The notes beneath the pieces are model-generated. The model worked only from the letters and a program-made list of their open reading frames with translations. It ran no database searches and was not told the DNA's origin. This document shows, in pieces, positions 1-9,811 of a stretch of DNA of 64,000 nucleotides; the stretch's first letter is position 1, and each line of letters starts with the position of its first letter. The DNA is from Candidatus Hydrogenedentota bacterium (lineage in GTDB: Bacteria > Hydrogenedentota > Hydrogenedentia > Hydrogenedentales > JAEUWI01): the NCBI GenBank assembly GCA_019637335.1, contig JAHBVV010000015.1:89549-153548 (forward strand). The letters run 5' to 3'. Position numbers and translations under genes: made by a program.

Positions 1-242
1 GCATGGTCCATTGCGCGCTCGTGATCCGACCCGATCCAAAGGTCGAACTGCCGCTCGTGGCACTGCCGGCACGATTCATCCTTCACGAAGGTCGCGTGGG
101 TGTTGGGGATGGCGTCTCGGGAGCCCGCGCCGGGCGACGCGCCGGAAGCAGCGGGCTCTTCAGAAGCCTCCCGCGCGCATCCGGCGGCGAGAAGTAGCGT
201 GACAGCGGCGAGGCGCGCGGAAAAAGCGTGGATATGATTCAT
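1..242 (-). CDS. Multihaem c-type cytochrome lipoprotein, N-terminal part (runs off the window)
   Basis: The leftward frame from the ATG at 242 reads through position 1 without a stop, giving 80 residues. It begins MNHIHAFSARLAAVTLLLAAGC, a short basic start, a hydrophobic stretch and a lipobox-like AAGC, so an exported lipoprotein is likely. A Ser/Ala/Gly linker follows, then FVKDESCRQCHERQFDLW, which holds a CxxCH haem-binding motif. The context 'ESCxxCHxxxFDLWxGSDH' is typical of the first haem of cytochrome c554-like multihaem proteins, often fused to TPR repeats. Only one haem site is visible because the gene is cut by the window edge. It is divergent from the surface-protein gene starting at 436. 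The class is fairly sure; the exact function is not. Confidence 0.75.
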   Translation of the reverse strand, partial: MNHIHAFSARLAAVTLLLAAGCAREASEEPAASGASPGAGSRDAIPNTHATFVKDESCRQCHERQFDLWIGSDHERAMDH

Positions 243-435
243 GCGAAAAACCTGACCTGGGTTGCGCGCGGCAGGGCGCGCGAGCGCGGCTTGTAGTGTA
301 CCCCGTAGCGCCAAGGCGTTAAAAGCCGCCCGGGACGTGCTTCGGGACGTTTTTTGCTTCCCAATACCCGGGCTTTCGGCTATACTGCTTCCATCGTGCT
401 TCTATCCTGGGTCGGGAATTTGAGGAGATCTCCCG

Positions 436-3072
436 ATGGGCAAGACCACGCTGTCACGCATCTGTGTTGTTTTTATGATCGCGCTCGCCGCCGCCGCGGC
501 GTGCGGGGCGCAGGGGCAAATCGTCATCGATCGTATCCGGTACACGGCTACGGCATCGAGCAGCAGCCCGGAACCCAACTCCAGCCAGATAGACTCAAGG
601 GTGCTGGAACCAGGGGAGTATTCCGGCGGTGGCGCGGTAAATTCCAGTTCCGGCGGGTCCGCCGGAAGCGCCAGCGCTTCTATCACTATCACGCCCAATG
701 CAAGCGGGTTTACCGGGAGCATCTCGGGTTCCGCGTCGGGTTCGGTGGCGCTCACCAACGCGAGATCCCATCAGGGCGGCGGAACTGGGTTCATCGAATT
801 CACCATTGAGGAGGGCGGCGCGACGCTGACGGCGACCGGCAATCTGAGCAGTTCCGGAACCGACGGCTTTTATAGCGCGCGCTTTCAAGTGTTCGCTCGC
901 GATGGCGACGTTGTCGATATCCAGGTGCGAACCCCGGAATCGCCCGAGGCGGGCCTGCTCGAGAATGCCACGGTCAACGTGAATCAGGCGCTGGACGCGG
1001 GGTCCTACACGTTGGTGGCCGGCGCAAATGTCCTGCCCGGCATCGGCGGCGAAGGCTCGGCCATGGCGGAGGCGAGCTTCAGCGTCACCGCTTCGGGTCC
1101 GGCCCCGGGCCAGGTTTACTTCTGGGAGGCGAACGACGGGAGCTACACCGGCTCGGGGGAATGGGAGCCGACCGGCGTGCCCGGCCCGGGCGATATCGCT
1201 ATCTTCGACCGCGATGCCGTCTATACGATTAGCATCGGCACACAGGAGACGGGCCGCGCGATCGTCGAGCGCGGCTTTGTCCTTTTTTCCGGCAATTCGT
1301 ACACATTGTCCGGCGGCGATGCGGAAAGCCCGTCCTTTGTGGTCGGGGGCGACGCCGAGGATTCCGCGACCGCGCTGCTGCTCCTGAGTGATTTCCATAC
1401 GCGGGACACCGTGATCGGCGGCTCCGCCGTGAGCACCGCCGGCGTCGACTCCATGGACAGCACGCTCTGGACGAATGACGCGAGCCTGACCGTGGGGCAG
1501 CGCGGCTTCGGGACCCTGACGCTCCTCAACGACGCCAGGCTGAATACCGCCGAACTGCTGCTTGGAGAGAGCGCGGGCAGCGAGGGCTCCGTGGATGTCG
1601 CGCTGCCCGACACCGGGCCCGGGGACACGTCGAAGCAGGAGGACACCGCCACGCTGGCAGCGGACGCCACCGCCATCGGCTTGGAGGGTAAGGGCGTATT
1701 CACCCTGCGGAACAGGAACGTGGTAACTGGAGAAACGCAGGTGGGCGTTTTTCCCGGCGCTTCGGGCGAACTGACTATCCTGGAATCGGGCCATTTCGCG
1801 TTCTGGAATCTGAAGGGCGATCTTGTGGTGGGCAATGAGGGAACCGGCACGGTGCACGTTGGCTCGGGTGGCGTACTCCGCAGCGCCCTCGGCAGTTCCA
1901 TTTCAATGACGATCGGCAACGCCGCGGGATCGAGCGGCTCTGTGATCGTCAGCGGCTCGCTCTCATTCCTCGCCACGCCCGGCGAAGTATTCGTCGGGCC
2001 GGGCGGCGCCGGAAGCCTGATGTCGGAGAATGGCGGCCAGCTGGACTTCGGCATCCTGTATGTCGGCCCCATCGCACCCGGTATGTTGGCCGCTTCGGGC
2101 ACGGTCCAGATCGGCGGCCCGGGCGAGCCCGGCGAATCCGCCGATCTGGAAGTCACAGGCGCCATACAGGTGGGCGCATACGGGACCGGCACGCTCACCG
2201 CCACGAACGGCGCCCGGATCACTTCGCGCCTGTGCGAAATCGGCGGCCAGCCCGAGGGCGATGGGCTGGTTACCCTGGACCACGCCACCTGGGTCGTGGA
2301 GCGGGGCTTCAGCGTGGGACAAACCGTGTTCGGGTCCCCGGGGCCGGAAGAATCACCCGGCTTCGGCGTCCTCAAGTTGGTAGAAGGCAAGGTGGAGGTG
2401 GGCGCCGTGCTTCAAGTTACGCCCGAGAGCCGGATCGAAGGCACGGGCGCAATCTCGACCGCGTTGGGCGCGTTTATCGAAGGCAGCGTCGCGCCGGGCG
2501 TGACGGTTACGGCCGAAGGGGAGATCAAGCGCCATGCCCATCCCGAACCGGCCGGGCGCCTGAAGCAGACAACCCCGGATAATTCGCTGGGGGCGCTCGA
2601 TTTCACCGGAGACGTTGCGTTCAATGGCGCCGCAATCATTATCGAAGCGCGCGGCCCGGGAAAAGACGATTTTGACACCATTAACGTCACCGGAACAGCC
2701 ACCCTGGAGGGCGCCCGCGTCCAGTTCGTGTTCATCGACGGCTACCGGCCCGCCGCGGGCGACCAGATCCCATTCCTCAACGCCGGCAACGTCACCATGG
2801 ACGACGCCACGACATTCACGTACAGCGGCGCGGACGAAGGGTTTGAATTTGAGGTGACTGCCGAAGGAGGGATGCTGGTCTTCGAAGCTATGAACGGCGC
2901 AACGGGTCCGGGTGGAGAAGGAGAAGGAGAAGGAGAAGGCGAGGGTGAAGGCGAGAGACCGTCGCCCGTTGCCTGTGGACAGACGGATAGCGGATCGGCC
3001 ACTCCGGTTGCCCTGGCTCCACTGGTGGCGATGCTGCTGATTCTGGCTTCACGCCGGTCGCGCCCCACCTGA
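436..3072 (+). CDS. Exported beta-repeat surface protein with GEGEGE-Cys-TM tail (first of three)
   Basis: An 878-residue secreted protein. The ATG at 436 follows GAGGAGATCT, a good ribosome site. Residues 1 to about 28 form a signal peptide. A Ser/Gly-rich beta region follows to about 220. A 'YFWE...W.P.GVPGPGD.A.FD' module at about 228-262 opens the repeat region. Residues ~300-640 carry degenerate T5SS/PEP-CTERM-associated repeats such as LTVGQRGFGTLTLLNDARL and LLLGESAGSEGSV, expected to form a beta solenoid. A closing beta domain (~715-815, 'FDTINVTGTATLEGA') precedes [14 protein letters not shown], a single Cys (SPVACG), a hydrophobic segment and the basic end RRSRPT. I read this tail as an anchoring or sorting signal. 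Two relatives with the same plan follow directly. The repeats are recognised from family knowledge; ligand and surface role are inferred. Confidence 0.8.
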   Translation: MGKTTLSRICVVFMIALAAAAACGAQGQIVIDRIRYTATASSSSPEPNSSQIDSRVLEPGEYSGGGAVNSSSGGSAGSASASITITPNASGFTGSISGSASGSVALTNARSHQGGGTGFIEFTIEEGGATLTATGNLSSSGTDGFYSARFQVFARDGDVVDIQVRTPESPEAGLLENATVNVNQALDAGSYTLVAGANVLPGIGGEGSAMAEASFSVTASGPAPGQVYFWEANDGSYTGSGEWEPTGVPGPGDIAIFDRDAVYTISIGTQETGRAIVERGFVLFSGNSYTLSGGDAESPSFVVGGDAEDSATALLLLSDFHTRDTVIGGSAVSTAGVDSMDSTLWTNDASLTVGQRGFGTLTLLNDARLNTAELLLGESAGSEGSVDVALPDTGPGDTSKQEDTATLAADATAIGLEGKGVFTLRNRNVVTGETQVGVFPGASGELTILESGHFAFWNLKGDLVVGNEGTGTVHVGSGGVLRSALGSSISMTIGNAAGSSGSVIVSGSLSFLATPGEVFVGPGGAGSLMSENGGQLDFGILYVGPIAPGMLAASGTVQIGGPGEPGESADLEVTGAIQVGAYGTGTLTATNGARITSRLCEIGGQPEGDGLVTLDHATWVVERGFSVGQTVFGSPGPEESPGFGVLKLVEGKVEVGAVLQVTPESRIEGTGAISTALGAFIEGSVAPGVTVTAEGEIKRHAHPEPAGRLKQTTPDNSLGALDFTGDVAFNGAAIIIEARGPGKDDFDTINVTGTATLEGARVQFVFIDGYRPAAGDQIPFLNAGNVTMDDATTFTYSGADEGFEFEVTAEGGMLVFEAMNGATGPGGEGEGEGEGEGEGERPSPVACGQTDSGSATPVALAPLVAMLLILASRRSRPT

Positions 3073-3457
3073 CCCTTCCAACATAAGTTCGCGCCCGCAT
3101 TTGCGAACACCGGGCAGTTCGCATCCGGGCGCGCGCCATTACAGCGCCTGCCCCAAAAGTCACACCGGCGCGCGCCCAAGTTATTTGATTGCAGCGTTCT
3201 ATACGTATACGCCAAGCGGGGCGCCCGAACTCCTGGTTGTCTCAGCCCGCAACGACCCTTTCCAAGCAGAGAAAAGTATAGTACAATCATTTCTATACGA
3301 ATGATTTGTAGTAAATGTATTTGTTGGGGCGAATACGTACTTGCTTAAAGGCCTTTAATCTGGACGCAACGGAGTGTGCGGCCACCACACAACAAAAACG
3401 GCGGTTCAATGCCGCGGGCCGCGAATTGGATCGGACCGCCCCGGGAGGAGTTACTTC
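3073..3457. other. Intergenic region between first and second repeat proteins
   Basis: No convincing gene. The right half (about 3270-3330) is AT-rich compared with its surroundings and would suit a promoter, but I could not fix -35 and -10 boxes. No strong terminator hairpin with a T run follows the stop at 3072. Confidence 0.5.
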
Positions 3458-6358
3458 ATGCAAGCCGGCTTTCACTTTGCGCTGTTCGCCGGGCTGTCTA
3501 TCGTCCTGGCGCCGCTGGCGCACGCCCAGGCGCACGTGTCGATAACGCAGGCCACGTACCGCATGGAGGCGGCGGCAACCGCGACCTCCGGTGACGCAAC
3601 CGACAGCCAATCGGAACAGGATTCGGGCAGTTTCACCCTGGTGTCGGACCGCGATTCGTTGGAGGATGCCGAGGATTTCTATCTCCTCGTCCAGGCGTCC
3701 GAAGGCGGTGTCCAGGCATCGGGAGCGATCGGTATCAATGACGCGTCGGTCTTCAATTTGCCCGCGTCGGACGGCACAAATCCTGTAAGCGGCTTCTCAA
3801 TGTGGCTGGGGGCATCGGCCGCGAGAGGCGGTTTGATTCCCAATGCGGACAGGTCCATGGAGGCGAGCGCGGCGATTGATGTTACGGTCGTCGTATCGGT
3901 CACCGGCGGAGACGCCGAACTTCAAGTCTCCGGCCTTGCCGAGGCCATCACAAGTGGTGGCGCCGGCGATAATCTCGGCGCCGCGTCAGTGAACGTATCC
4001 GGCGGTCCGGCGGCAGACTTGATGTTCGACGTTGAAACCCGGATTTCGCCCGATAGGAATGACGTCAATCTCAACCATTCGGCCATCTTGACTCCCGGCA
4101 CATACACGATCGAAATGCGGAACCGCGGCTTTTCGCCCGTGTCAAAGCGCGGAACTCGAAAAGGTCAGGGCTTTGCCGAAGACGCCACGGCCATCATTCA
4201 GATATCTCTTGGCGTGTCCCCGGTGAATGCCCCCGACGCCGAAATCTACTTCTGGGAGGGCCTTGACGGAACCTTCGAGGACGAGACGAACTGGGAGCCG
4301 CGGGGTGTGCCGGGCGCCGGGGACACGGCGGTATTCGACAAGGACCAGTCGTATGTGGTCGGCGTGGGGACGGCGGAGAGTTCACGGGCCCGTGTGGAGC
4401 GGGGGGAGGTGTGGTTTTTCGATGGCTCGTACACCCTGGCCGGCGGCTCGCCGGGCGACCCCTCCCTCGTGGTGGGCAACGACGCGGCGGATTCCCCGGA
4501 GTTAACGCTGGCGTCGGGCCACACGCTGAATTCGCCCTTCGCCATGCTGGGCAAGAGCGCCGCGGCGAACGGAGCGGTTTCGCTCAGCCCGCTGGGCTCC
4601 CCCTCGGCGTGGCGCGTGGACGGGCGCCTGACCATCGGGGAGTCGGGCGCGGGCCGGGTCGACCTCGGCGAAAACGGGCGCCTGAACGCGGGCGAAGTGC
4701 TGCTGGGCAACCAGGCCGATGGCGGGGGCACGCTCAATGCCGGCTCCAATGGGACGGGCGCCGAGCCATCGGCCGTGTTCACGAGCATGGCTGTGGGCGT
4801 GCACGGGACCGGAATCGTCAATGTCGCCGGCGATGCCATTTTCGCCAACACGATGGTCCTCGGGCTGCACGGCGGTTCCGAAGGCCTGGCGTTCGTCAGC
4901 GGCGAGTCGGCGCTACTTGAGGCCGGTCACTTGACCCTGGGCGACGGCGGCGGCGCCTCCCTGTGGGCGAACGGCGGCGCGGTGGTGTCGGTGGCGGACG
5001 TCGAGGCAACCACGGTCATCGCCAGCCAGCCGGAGGTGTCGGCCTCCGTGCTGATCGAGGAATGCGGGACGCGCCTCCAGGCCGCCAAACTCACCGTTGG
5101 CGGCCACGGAGCGGGAGCGCTTGAAATCGAACGTGGCGGAAGCCTGGAAACCGAACTCCTGGCCGTCGGATTCGAAGAGACGGGCGTGGGCGAGGTCGCC
5201 GTCACCGGCGCCTGCGAAGCCGGGGGCACACCAAGCGCCATCGTGATGCCGGATGACGCCACAACGATCATCGGCGGGCGGGGCGCCGGTTTTTTCAGCA
5301 TTTCGGATGGCGCGGCAAGCTACATGGGCGAGGTCACGCTCGGGGCCCTCGCCGGCGGATCCGGCGTCGCCACCATCGACAATGCGGATTGGTTCATCGC
5401 CGGCGCCCTGGGGCTGGGCGACGCCCTCGCGCTCCAGGACGGCCCGTCCGCCAACGGAATACTCATCCTTCAGAACGGGGCATTTGTGTCGTGCGGCAAT
5501 CTGGTTGTATTGCCCGAAAGCGGCATTTACGGCGCGGGCACGATCGAAACGCCGCCCGGCGCGGGCAACCGCGTGGAGGGCGCGCTGGCCGCGGGCGTAT
5601 GGGTGCAGCCCCCGTCCGCGAAGCAGGCCGGCGGCGCCATGGCCTCCCCCGAGCGCGCCGGCGGTCACGGCGCGCTCACGATCATTGGCGATATCGAGAT
5701 GGCGGGCGGCGCGATCGACCTGGCCGTCGGCGGCGCGGCCCCGGGCGCATACGACACGCTCATCGTGGACGGCGCCCTGACCCTCAACGGTACGGCGGTA
5801 CTCCTCAACTTCACCAACGGCCACGCCCCGCGGGCCGGCGACACGCTCGACCTCATCCAGGTGAGCGGCGCGATGGCGGCGGCGGATCTCGTGCTCGAGT
5901 TCACCGGCCTCGAAGACGGCTTCGACTACCGCATCAACACCAAAGAAGGCGCGTTGGAATTCGAAGCGCTGACGGACGGCGTCTCCACAACCGAGCCCGG
6001 CGGCGAAGGCGAAGGCGAAGGCGAAGGTGAGGGCGAAGGCGAGGAACCAAAACAGCCCATTGGCTGCCACGCAGGCAGCAGCCATGGCTCCGGCGGCGCG
6101 TGGGCGGACTGGCTCGTCGCCGCGCTCGTACTTGGCGTACTCGGCCTGCTCTGGAGTAGGCCCGGCAGGCGTCCCGGAAACAACGGGGAAAAGGATTCCC
6201 GGGCCCCCCGCGGTTCTTTGAAGTTGCTACGCAAAAAAAACCGCTTCGCGCGGGCGGGAAATGCCGGCGTATGGGATTCCGGCCGGGCGCCCAGCCGGGG
6301 AGCAGTCGCTGACAAAAGCGCTTTCGCGGGGGTGCGCGAACATAACCAGGGAGTGTAA
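3458..6358 (+). CDS. Exported beta-repeat surface protein with GEGEGE-Cys-TM tail (second of three)
   Basis: The frame opens at 3374, but the ATG at 3458 is preferred: it follows GGGAGGAG and gives a clean signal peptide (MQAGFHFALFAGLSIVLAPL, ending near AHAQA). The product is 966 residues. The plan matches the gene at 436: an N-terminal beta domain, the 'IYFWEGLDGTFEDETNWEPRG' module near residue 265, many T5SS/PEP-CTERM-type repeats (LTIGESGAGRVDLGENGRL, LTLGDGGGASLWANGG), a closing beta domain, [14 protein letters not shown], a Cys (QPIGCH) and a membrane segment. Unlike its neighbours it continues for about 60 polar, basic residues after the membrane segment, across an A8 tract near 6233, to a stop 4 bp before the next gene. 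That tail may be a lost stop or a frameshift. Function beyond surface display is unknown. Confidence 0.8.
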   Translation: MQAGFHFALFAGLSIVLAPLAHAQAHVSITQATYRMEAAATATSGDATDSQSEQDSGSFTLVSDRDSLEDAEDFYLLVQASEGGVQASGAIGINDASVFNLPASDGTNPVSGFSMWLGASAARGGLIPNADRSMEASAAIDVTVVVSVTGGDAELQVSGLAEAITSGGAGDNLGAASVNVSGGPAADLMFDVETRISPDRNDVNLNHSAILTPGTYTIEMRNRGFSPVSKRGTRKGQGFAEDATAIIQISLGVSPVNAPDAEIYFWEGLDGTFEDETNWEPRGVPGAGDTAVFDKDQSYVVGVGTAESSRARVERGEVWFFDGSYTLAGGSPGDPSLVVGNDAADSPELTLASGHTLNSPFAMLGKSAAANGAVSLSPLGSPSAWRVDGRLTIGESGAGRVDLGENGRLNAGEVLLGNQADGGGTLNAGSNGTGAEPSAVFTSMAVGVHGTGIVNVAGDAIFANTMVLGLHGGSEGLAFVSGESALLEAGHLTLGDGGGASLWANGGAVVSVADVEATTVIASQPEVSASVLIEECGTRLQAAKLTVGGHGAGALEIERGGSLETELLAVGFEETGVGEVAVTGACEAGGTPSAIVMPDDATTIIGGRGAGFFSISDGAASYMGEVTLGALAGGSGVATIDNADWFIAGALGLGDALALQDGPSANGILILQNGAFVSCGNLVVLPESGIYGAGTIETPPGAGNRVEGALAAGVWVQPPSAKQAGGAMASPERAGGHGALTIIGDIEMAGGAIDLAVGGAAPGAYDTLIVDGALTLNGTAVLLNFTNGHAPRAGDTLDLIQVSGAMAAADLVLEFTGLEDGFDYRINTKEGALEFEALTDGVSTTEPGGEGEGEGEGEGEGEEPKQPIGCHAGSSHGSGGAWADWLVAALVLGVLGLLWSRPGRRPGNNGEKDSRAPRGSLKLLRKKNRFARAGNAGVWDSGRAPSRGAVADKSAFAGVREHNQGV

Positions 6359-6362
6359 TACC

Positions 6363-8765
6363 ATGCGGACCTTTCCCGTTTTCTCGCTTGTCGCATGCTG
6401 TCTCTCGACCTTCAACGTCGCATACGCGCAATTCGACGAGTGTTTCGGCGGCGTTTACGTCGGTACGCTCACGCTCAGGGAGCCGGGTGCGACCCCTGTA
6501 GTCCTGGACGGCGTAATCTCAGGAATCTCATATATACGGTCGGAACGGCAACCGGAGTTCAATGAGACGCGCTTCTGGGTTACCTTCGAAGGACGATCAT
6601 ATTTGGGGGGAGACGATGGGGACGGCTTATTTGAAGGGGACCCGGGGGGATTCGTAACGTCAGCGCGGTTTCTAACGGACGACATTACGGGAATCTCTGG
6701 TGCGGCGACCCCGGGTTCCATGACCTTCACGGGTACGCGCGGCTTGTTGAATCAATCGGTCGAGTACAGCGGAACCTGCGCATTCGATCCCGCCATTGAA
6801 GGGCCGTGCGGTTCCAATTTCTTCGGCTGCGCCGTCGGCGGCGGAGAAGGCGAGGGCGAAGGGGAGGAAGAGGAAGAGATTTTCTGGGGGGCGGCCGAGG
6901 GGGCGTTCGACAACGCGCTGAACTGGGATCCGCAACGCGTGCCGGGCGCGGGAGAAACGGCGGTGTTCAATCTCGACACGCAATCGCTGGTAACCTTTGG
7001 GCAGGCGAGTTCAGAGCGCGTCTCGGTGCGGCGCGGCGCGGTGACGTTTTCGCAGGGCGCGTACAGAGTCGAGTCGACGTCGTTGATCGGCGCCAATCGC
7101 TCGCTGCGTGTAGGAGACGGCGCGGGGAACATCGCGGCGCTCCGGCTCGACAGCCATGTACTGACCAGCGTGCACTGCGCCATCGGGCGCGCCTCGGGGG
7201 CGACTGGGACCGTCATTGCCGAGAATGGGGCCATCTGGCAGAATTTTGGACGCATGAGCGTGGGGCTCGGCGGCGTGGGGACATTGGAAATTGGGGACGG
7301 CGCTGGCGTGTCGGCGTCGGAGGCCCGCGTGGGCGACAGTGCGGGCAGCGAAGGTTTCGTGCGCGTTACGGGTTCAGCCACGAAACAAGTGACATCAATA
7401 TGGTCGACGGGGAACACCGCCATCGGTTTATCAGGGTCCGGGCAACTGCGGATCGAGTCGGGCGGCGCCGTCGTGAGCCACGACGTACACCTCGGTGTGA
7501 ACCCCGGCAGCGAAGGCAACGCCCTTATCGGCGGAAGTTCCGCCAAGGGCGGGGCAGTCTCGACCTGGGAGATGGATAACCTGATTGTCGGCGGCGCGGG
7601 TCAGGGGCAGATTATTCTTCGCTCCGGCGGCGAACTCACCAGTGGCGGCTCAGCGGTAATTGGCGCGGAAGCGGGCAGCGAAGGCCGGTTTTTTATGTTT
7701 GACGTTTCCGCGCGCTGGTCTCCCGAAAACGATGTGACGGTGGGCGGCGCAGGTCGCGGTGTACTGCGGGTTGACGAAGGCACACAACTGCTCGTTCCCG
7801 GCAGGTTGACCATAGGCCGCGACGCGGGCAGCGAAGGCATCGTGCTAATTACCGAAATCACTGACCTTCAAAGCGCGGCGTTGACGGTCGAAGGCGAGTT
7901 GCTTGTGGGTGTGCGTGGCGAAGGACAAATCAGATCGTTGGGTTCGGTGATCGAATCCAGAGCCGGGGCATTCGTCGGGGCGGATGAGGGCGGCGACGGC
8001 CACGTGCGGCTTGACAACACGCTGGCGCTGTGGAGCACACCGTTCGTGGAACTAGGCACGGTCGTCGAGGGCAACGGCACGACGGCGGTGCTCGGAACCG
8101 GCCGCCTCACGCTGCACAACGGCGCGGGGGTGCTGGCGGAAAGCGTAACGGTGCGCGCCGGCAGCACCATCGAGGGCAACGGCTTCATCCTGGCCGGGGA
8201 AGGCGTGACCGTCGAAGGCACGATAGCGCCGGGCGTCGTCGTGGCGGACGGAAAGGCCGCCAAGCAGGGCGACGTGGATCCGACGTTAACCATCGACGGC
8301 AATCTAAGAGTCGAAGGCGGCGTGATCGCGATCGATGTAGGCGGCGCGGCGCCAGGCGAGGCCGGCCAGCTCGTAGTGAATGGCGATGCAGTCTTGCGTG
8401 AGGTCACAGTTCGCATGAACTTTGTCGATGGGTACCTGCCACGCGCGGGCGAGACCGCGACGGTGATTGTGGTCGGCGGCGCGCTCAGCTTCGAGAATCC
8501 AACATTGGAGTTCGACGGTGTTGCCGATGGATTCGACTACACGATAAACGAAGACGGCGGAATGCTGGACTTCGAGGCGATTAACGACGCACAAGCCATT
8601 CCCAGCGGTGAAGGCGAAGGCGAAGGCGAAGGTGAGGGTGAACGCGAGAGACCATCGCCCGTTGCTTGCAGCCCGGAATCCGCCAAGAACTCCAGCCTTG
8701 CATCGCTCGCGCCGCTGTTATCGCTGATCCTGTTGCTGTGCGTGAGGCCCAAACGGCGCGCATAG
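6363..8765 (+). CDS. Exported beta-repeat surface protein with GEGEGE-Cys-TM tail (third of three)
   Basis: The ATG at 6363 follows GGGAG and starts a signal peptide (MRTFPVFSLVACCLSTFNV, cleavage near AYAQ). Upstream in-frame codons overlap the previous gene and are discounted. The product is 800 residues. It has an extra N-terminal domain with several Cys (residues ~25-155), an internal [12 protein letters not shown] linker, then the 'IFWGAAEGAFDNALNWDP' module and T5SS/PEP-CTERM-type repeats (MSVGLGGVGTLEIGDGAG, RVGDSAGSEGFVRV). The closing beta domain, [19 protein letters not shown], a membrane segment and RPKRRA end it. The Cys context SPVAC is shared with the first protein. It starts 4 bp after the second gene, so the two are probably co-transcribed. 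Confidence 0.8.
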   Translation: MRTFPVFSLVACCLSTFNVAYAQFDECFGGVYVGTLTLREPGATPVVLDGVISGISYIRSERQPEFNETRFWVTFEGRSYLGGDDGDGLFEGDPGGFVTSARFLTDDITGISGAATPGSMTFTGTRGLLNQSVEYSGTCAFDPAIEGPCGSNFFGCAVGGGEGEGEGEEEEEIFWGAAEGAFDNALNWDPQRVPGAGETAVFNLDTQSLVTFGQASSERVSVRRGAVTFSQGAYRVESTSLIGANRSLRVGDGAGNIAALRLDSHVLTSVHCAIGRASGATGTVIAENGAIWQNFGRMSVGLGGVGTLEIGDGAGVSASEARVGDSAGSEGFVRVTGSATKQVTSIWSTGNTAIGLSGSGQLRIESGGAVVSHDVHLGVNPGSEGNALIGGSSAKGGAVSTWEMDNLIVGGAGQGQIILRSGGELTSGGSAVIGAEAGSEGRFFMFDVSARWSPENDVTVGGAGRGVLRVDEGTQLLVPGRLTIGRDAGSEGIVLITEITDLQSAALTVEGELLVGVRGEGQIRSLGSVIESRAGAFVGADEGGDGHVRLDNTLALWSTPFVELGTVVEGNGTTAVLGTGRLTLHNGAGVLAESVTVRAGSTIEGNGFILAGEGVTVEGTIAPGVVVADGKAAKQGDVDPTLTIDGNLRVEGGVIAIDVGGAAPGEAGQLVVNGDAVLREVTVRMNFVDGYLPRAGETATVIVVGGALSFENPTLEFDGVADGFDYTINEDGGMLDFEAINDAQAIPSGEGEGEGEGEGERERPSPVACSPESAKNSSLASLAPLLSLILLLCVRPKRRA

Positions 8766-8836
8766 AGCGCTACCGGATTCAAGCGCAGACTTGTTAACCC
8801 GGACAGTGCGCCTTCGTGAGCCACGGCGCCATTCGA

Positions 8837-9811
8837 TTATTCCAACATCGCTTTAATTTCATCCAGCGTATACCGCTGCTCCTGCAATGCACGAATCCGC
8901 TCAATCCGCTCGATCATCTCCGGCGCATAGAGCTGGTATCCCGACTCCGCCACCTCCGCCACCTCAAGCAGGCCCAGTTTGGTCCAATGCCGGATCGTGG
9001 AGTTGGCGACCCCCGCGCGCGCCGCCAGGGCTCCAATCTTGAGCAACGCGCCGCCGTCGGACGGCAACAACGTTTCGCCCTCCACCGCCTTGAGATACAT
9101 TTCCAGAGAGCGGTCAACCGCCCGGTAGATGAGCGACTCGTAGCCGCTTTTCGACCCGCCGGTCTGCGCTTTCTCCAGTGCGCCGATGTAGGCCAGCCGC
9201 TCGCGCTTCTGGATAATGGCCGGCGGGTAGCCCGCCATCATCAGCAAGAGGTTCATCAGGAGCCGGGCCGTTCGGCCATTGCCATCGACGAACGGGTGAA
9301 TCGTCACAAGGCGGTAATGCGCCTCCGCCGCCAGCGCCACCGGGTGCAGATCATTCGCCCCCGCCAGCCACGCCGCAAAGTCCGCCATCAGGTCCGGAAC
9401 TTTCATGGGATTCGGCAACACAACCGTAGAGCCCGCGATGCGCACCGCAATGTTCCGGTAACGTCCCGCGTTAATATCGTCTATGCCCTTGAGAATCAGC
9501 GAATGAATCGCGAGCATATCGCGCTCGCCCAGGTCCGCCGGGGTCCGCCGCACCTGGTCCCGAACCCAGTCGATCGCCTGCGCATGGTTCGCCGCCTCCA
9601 GGTGCTCCCGCAGCGATTTCCCCCCAACCGTCAGCCCCTTCTCCAGCACCAGGGCCGTTTCGCGACGTGTGAGCGTGTTCCCTTCGATGGCGTTGCTGGT
9701 ATAGGTCAGCTCGACGCGATACCAGTCCTCCAGATTCTTCACAAGATCGGGGGGGAGAGGCCGGTAGCGGTCAAGCCGCTTCTTCTTCTCGGTTATGGCA
9801 TCGAAGATCAT
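8837..9811 (-). CDS. Fic family AMP-transferase fused to a C-terminal MerR-type DNA-binding domain
   Basis: A 324-residue protein from the ATG at 9811 (MIFDAITEKKKRLDRY). An alternative ATG at 9829 lies inside the operator palindrome. A promoter places the transcript start at about 9811-9812, so a leaderless message from 9811 fits best. Residues 38-45 (TSNAIEGN) match the inhibitory [ST]xxxE[GN] helix of class II Fic proteins. Residues 172-183 (HPFVDGNGRTAR) are the catalytic Fic motif. Residues ~256-324 (IGALAARAGVANSTIRHW...LDEIKAML) look like a MerR-type winged helix. Fic enzymes typically transfer AMP to target proteins, with the inhibitory Glu blocking ATP gamma-phosphate. The fused HTH suggests it controls its own promoter. 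The target protein is unknown. Confidence 0.88.
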   Translation of the reverse strand: MIFDAITEKKKRLDRYRPLPPDLVKNLEDWYRVELTYTSNAIEGNTLTRRETALVLEKGLTVGGKSLREHLEAANHAQAIDWVRDQVRRTPADLGERDMLAIHSLILKGIDDINAGRYRNIAVRIAGSTVVLPNPMKVPDLMADFAAWLAGANDLHPVALAAEAHYRLVTIHPFVDGNGRTARLLMNLLLMMAGYPPAIIQKRERLAYIGALEKAQTGGSKSGYESLIYRAVDRSLEMYLKAVEGETLLPSDGGALLKIGALAARAGVANSTIRHWTKLGLLEVAEVAESGYQLYAPEMIERIERIRALQEQRYTLDEIKAMLE

